Source: Terriglobia bacterium (GTDB lineage Bacteria > Acidobacteriota > Terriglobia > Acidiferrales > UBA7541). Taken from it: a DNA stretch of 64,000 nt. This document shows positions 61,336 to 64,000 of the stretch, piece after piece. Position 1 is the stretch's first letter; the number at the start of each line of letters is the position of its first letter. The stretch lies in contig JAIQFB010000003.1 of NCBI GenBank assembly GCA_020073485.1, positions 62,001 to 126,000 of the forward strand, in the 5' to 3' direction. The notes under the pieces are model-generated. The model did not search any database. It saw only the letters and a list, made by a program, of their open reading frames with translations, and was not told the DNA's origin. The position numbers were made by a program, and so were the translations under genes.

Positions 61336-62403
61336 ATGGCAACAGCAGAGCAGAAACCATTCTCCGGCATGCAGCCGCCGATCGCGGCGAGCTTGCTTTC
61401 CGATTCCGCAAGCTCCAAGCAGGCGCTGGCGCTGAAGGCGGCGGAGTTTACCTCCGTGGAATTTATCTCCTCGCGGATTTGCCCGCTGCTGGGGCCGGGA
61501 AACTCGGCATCAGCCGCGGATTGCGGCGCGAAGATCATCCAGAATACCGGCACTGGACGACTGACGCTTCGCTACACATTCAGTCCGGAAAATGTGGTGT
61601 TTGCCAAGTTGTACGGCGACGAATTGGGCTCGCATTGCTACCGGGCCAACCTGGAACTTTGGAATAACGGATTCAACTCGGCGGGGCGGTATCAAGTGCC
61701 TGAGCCGCTCGGATTTTTCGCCGACCAATCGCTGCTGTTCATGCGAGGCGTGCCGGGGACGCCGCTGGGCGCGGTATTCGACGGCGATTCGTCGGTCGAT
61801 CTGGTTTCCGGAAGCAGCGAGGCGGCGGAATGGCTGGCAGCCTTGCATCTTTCGTCGCTGAGCCTGGGGACGCCGGATTCGGATTGGGATTCGCTGAAGC
61901 TGTTCCGGATGGCGAGCCGCGTGATCAAGGCGGCCGCGGCACGCCCCGAAAAACTGGACATGGTTCGCGAGCTGATGGATCAGCTGGAACAGCGCGTGGC
62001 GCAACTTGCGGCGGACCGCTATTTCGTGTTCACGCACGGGCGGTACCATCACGACCATGTATTTCTGAGTCCCGCGGCAACCAGCGTCATTGACCTCGAC
62101 CGTTGCCGCTTCTCGGACCCCGCGAAAGACGCCGCCGAATTTATTCGTGTCCTGCGGCTCACGGCGTTCAAGGAAGGGTTTGACATGGAACGCGCGGAAC
62201 GCGCCACCTCCGCGTTCCTTACGGCCTATCTGGCTAAAGTTCCCAGGGCTGTGGAAAGCCTGGGCTGCTACTGGGCCGTGTTTGTGTTTCACAGTTTGCT
62301 GGGCGGTTTGAAGAAGTCGCGCAACAAAGGCGAAAAAAGCTGGGAACAGCTCGAGGAATTTTATCTGCAGGAAATGAAGCGGGCTCTGGAGTTCGGCCGG
62401 TGA
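61336..62403 (+). CDS. APH-fold protein lacking the catalytic Asp (second pseudokinase-like copy)
   Basis: 355 residues from ATG 61336 (GAAAGGG upstream); the frame open to 61252 overlaps the previous gene and is not needed. The loop reads FTHGRYHHDHVFLSPAATSVIDLDRCRFSDPAKDAAEF, with Arg236 in place of the catalytic Asp. The metal Asp and the DPAKD motif are kept. The N-lobe segment TGRLTLRYTFSPENVVFAKLYGDE has a Lys in the position expected to bind ATP phosphate. It overlaps the ABC transporter start by 4 bases (GTGA), showing translational coupling with export. Confidence 0.8.
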   Translation: MATAEQKPFSGMQPPIAASLLSDSASSKQALALKAAEFTSVEFISSRICPLLGPGNSASAADCGAKIIQNTGTGRLTLRYTFSPENVVFAKLYGDELGSHCYRANLELWNNGFNSAGRYQVPEPLGFFADQSLLFMRGVPGTPLGAVFDGDSSVDLVSGSSEAAEWLAALHLSSLSLGTPDSDWDSLKLFRMASRVIKAAAARPEKLDMVRELMDQLEQRVAQLAADRYFVFTHGRYHHDHVFLSPAATSVIDLDRCRFSDPAKDAAEFIRVLRLTAFKEGFDMERAERATSAFLTAYLAKVPRAVESLGCYWAVFVFHSLLGGLKKSRNKGEKSWEQLEEFYLQEMKRALEFGR

Positions 62404-64000
62404 GCAAGGAAAAGAACAACGAGAAAAAGGAAAGCGTGAAATACAGCCGGGCGTTTCTGCGTCCCACCGAACAATCCCGGAAAGGAACTTTCCTCCGGCT
62501 GCTGGGATATGCCGCCGGCGTGTGGCCGATTCTGACGACGCTGGGCGTATGCATTGTGGGCAGCACGCTGCTCGATCTCGCGCGGCCGTGGATTTTCGGA
62601 TTCATGCTGCTGGACCGAGTCATCCGGCACCAGGACCTGACGCGCCTGCCCACCGTGGTGTGGCTGCTGACGGGCGCGTTCATCGGCCAGCAGATTTTCG
62701 ATTTCGGGTCCGACGTGCTGCAGGAACTGGCGAACCAGCGGCTGGTGAACCGCGTGCGCTGCGATTTGTATGAACACACGATGGCGTTGCCCGTGGAGTG
62801 CTTCGACCGCGGGCGCACCGGGGACCTGCTCTCGCGGCTCTCGGGCGACATCGACACGGTGGAAAGCTTCCTGGATACGCTGATGCAAAACATCGGTTCG
62901 GAAGCCGTGAAGCTGGTCGGCGCGCTGGTGGCCATGTTCGCGGTGAGCGTGAAGCTGACGCTGTTCCTGCTCCCGACGGTTGTGGCCTTGTCGTGTTCGG
63001 TGCTGTTTTTCCGCAAGCCGGTAAAGAAATTCTCGCGGAGGGTGCGAAACCTGGTGGGGGACATGTCCAGCTTGGCCGAGGAGGCCATCGGCGGCGTGCG
63101 CGTGGTCAAGACGTTTTGCGCGGAAAAGTTCGAGTTGTCGCGTTTCGCGAAAAAATCGGGAGAGCTGCTGCAAGGGCGCGTTCGGCTGAAGAAACTTTCG
63201 GCGCTGTATTCAACCAGCGTGGAACTCTGCATATTCGCCGGCACGTTGATCGTGATCAAGGTGGGCACGCCGTGGGTGGTGGTCGCGGGCACGGTCACCA
63301 TCGGCGGGCTGGTGGCATTCGTCACCTACCTGGACAAACTCTATGGCCCGGTGAAGACCCTGAGCAAAATGAACCTCTCGATCCAAAAGATTCTGGCGGC
63401 GGGCGACCGAGTTTTCGAGGTGATGGACGTTGCGCCGGAACCCACGGGCAGGGCGCGGGAACTGAAAAAGGCCTCATTCACCAGCCTGGCGATTTCCGAG
63501 GATCATTCCGCGCCGATCGTGGGAGACATCCAGTTTGAAAACGTAAGTTTCGGCTACGACCCGGAAAATCCGGTGCTCAAGAATATTTCCATGCACATCA
63601 AGGCCGGGGAAGTGGTGGCACTGGTCGGCCCGAGCGGCGGCGGAAAGACGACCATCGCCAACCTGCTGCTGCGTTTTTACAACCCGACCGCGGGCCAGAT
63701 TCTGCTTGATGGCAAGCCGCTGAATTACATCCCCATGGAAAACTTGCGCAAACAGATCGGGGTGGTCTCGCAGGAAACGTATCTGTTTTCCGGAACGGGC
63801 CGCGACAACATCGCGTATGCAAATACCAACTCGACGGACGCGCAAATCGTGGACGCCGCCATGGCCGCGCACGCGCACGGTTTCCTGTTCGAGTCACCGG
63901 ACGGATATTTCACCGAGGTGGGCGAGCGCGGCGTGCAGCTTTCCGGCGGGCAGCGCCAGCGCATCGCCATCGCCCGCGCCATTTTGCGAAATCCGCGCAT
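62400..64000 (+). CDS. ABC exporter, fused membrane and ATPase domains (3' end beyond window)
   Basis: 533 residues are visible from GTG 62400; the gene continues past the last base. A charged leader is followed by a six-helix exporter membrane domain (about 35-330; ARPWIFGFMLLDRVIR, RTGDLLSRLSGDIDTVESF). The ATPase domain shows Walker A ALVGPSGGGKTTIANLL (about 410), the Q-loop IGVVSQETYLFSGTG and the signature LSGGQRQRIAIARAIL (about 515). Walker B is not included. This is the MsbA/ABCB-type layout for lipids, glycolipids or peptides. Coupling to the phosphotransferase-like genes suggests export of a product that they help to modify. Confidence 0.93.
   Translation, partial: MSKEKNNEKKESVKYSRAFLRPTEQSRKGTFLRLLGYAAGVWPILTTLGVCIVGSTLLDLARPWIFGFMLLDRVIRHQDLTRLPTVVWLLTGAFIGQQIFDFGSDVLQELANQRLVNRVRCDLYEHTMALPVECFDRGRTGDLLSRLSGDIDTVESFLDTLMQNIGSEAVKLVGALVAMFAVSVKLTLFLLPTVVALSCSVLFFRKPVKKFSRRVRNLVGDMSSLAEEAIGGVRVVKTFCAEKFELSRFAKKSGELLQGRVRLKKLSALYSTSVELCIFAGTLIVIKVGTPWVVVAGTVTIGGLVAFVTYLDKLYGPVKTLSKMNLSIQKILAAGDRVFEVMDVAPEPTGRARELKKASFTSLAISEDHSAPIVGDIQFENVSFGYDPENPVLKNISMHIKAGEVVALVGPSGGGKTTIANLLLRFYNPTAGQILLDGKPLNYIPMENLRKQIGVVSQETYLFSGTGRDNIAYANTNSTDAQIVDAAMAAHAHGFLFESPDGYFTEVGERGVQLSGGQRQRIAIARAILRNPR

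Overview
The window looks like chromosomal DNA of an Acidobacteriota-type soil bacterium. The clues are an Oar-like TonB-dependent receptor with an N-terminal carboxypeptidase-regulatory domain, many exported beta-propeller proteins (YncE-, NHL-, LVIVD- and TIGR03118-like), several large histidine kinases, PilZ proteins, moderately high GC, and small GGCTGAAGCC-type palindromes between genes. This placement is inference from gene content; no rRNA or phylogenetic marker is present.

Layout. 1-11.1 kb: the end of an arginase-family gene, a PCYCGC-motif protein, a DoxX/chromate-transporter pair, DUF983, a hybrid histidine kinase with a degenerate receiver, a lone CheY-like regulator, a Tat-exported thiamine-diphosphate enzyme, a cytochrome c and a dienelactone-hydrolase-like protein without its nucleophile. 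11.25-15.5 kb: a tRNA-Leu(UAA) carrying a 4.2-kb integrative element, bounded by an exact 25-bp repeat of the tRNA 3' end and holding a GH13 amylase and a tyrosine recombinase. 15.6-28 kb: an NHL protein, a TonB protein, then a minus-strand cluster (GntR/FadR-type regulator, hydroxyacid dehydrogenase, 2-oxoacid dehydrogenase E1alpha/E1beta, M24-fold protein, E2, DctA) with a FadR-type palindrome upstream, followed by an aldehyde dehydrogenase. 28-33.7 kb: exported peroxiredoxin, deaminase, beta-propeller, a decayed SPFH gene, PilZ, and an LVIVD protein.

33.9-48.7 kb: a tRNA-Arg(CCU) hotspot. A decayed tRNA copy, the intact tRNA, an AT-richer stretch of accessory and broken genes, then a cargo block (CusRS-like two-component system, TonB receptor, phosphodiesterase, membrane protein, YncE-like propeller, lyase-like protein with a heme c motif), ending in an imperfect 47-nt copy of the tRNA 3' half. 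Paired GTAGTA repeats lie near both ends. No integrase is seen here.

48.7-56.6 kb: a possible toxin-tail remnant with a small membrane protein, a TIGR03118 protein with an Asp/His-rich repeat, a second two-component system, PilZ, cupin and metallophosphoesterase genes. 56.9-64 kb: the most unusual unit, an apparent operon of a GH57 glycosidase, three consecutive aminoglycoside-phosphotransferase-fold proteins (the second and third lacking the catalytic Asp) and an ABC exporter running off the end. I propose it as a candidate undescribed glycan- or lipid-processing and export system; the substrate is unknown.
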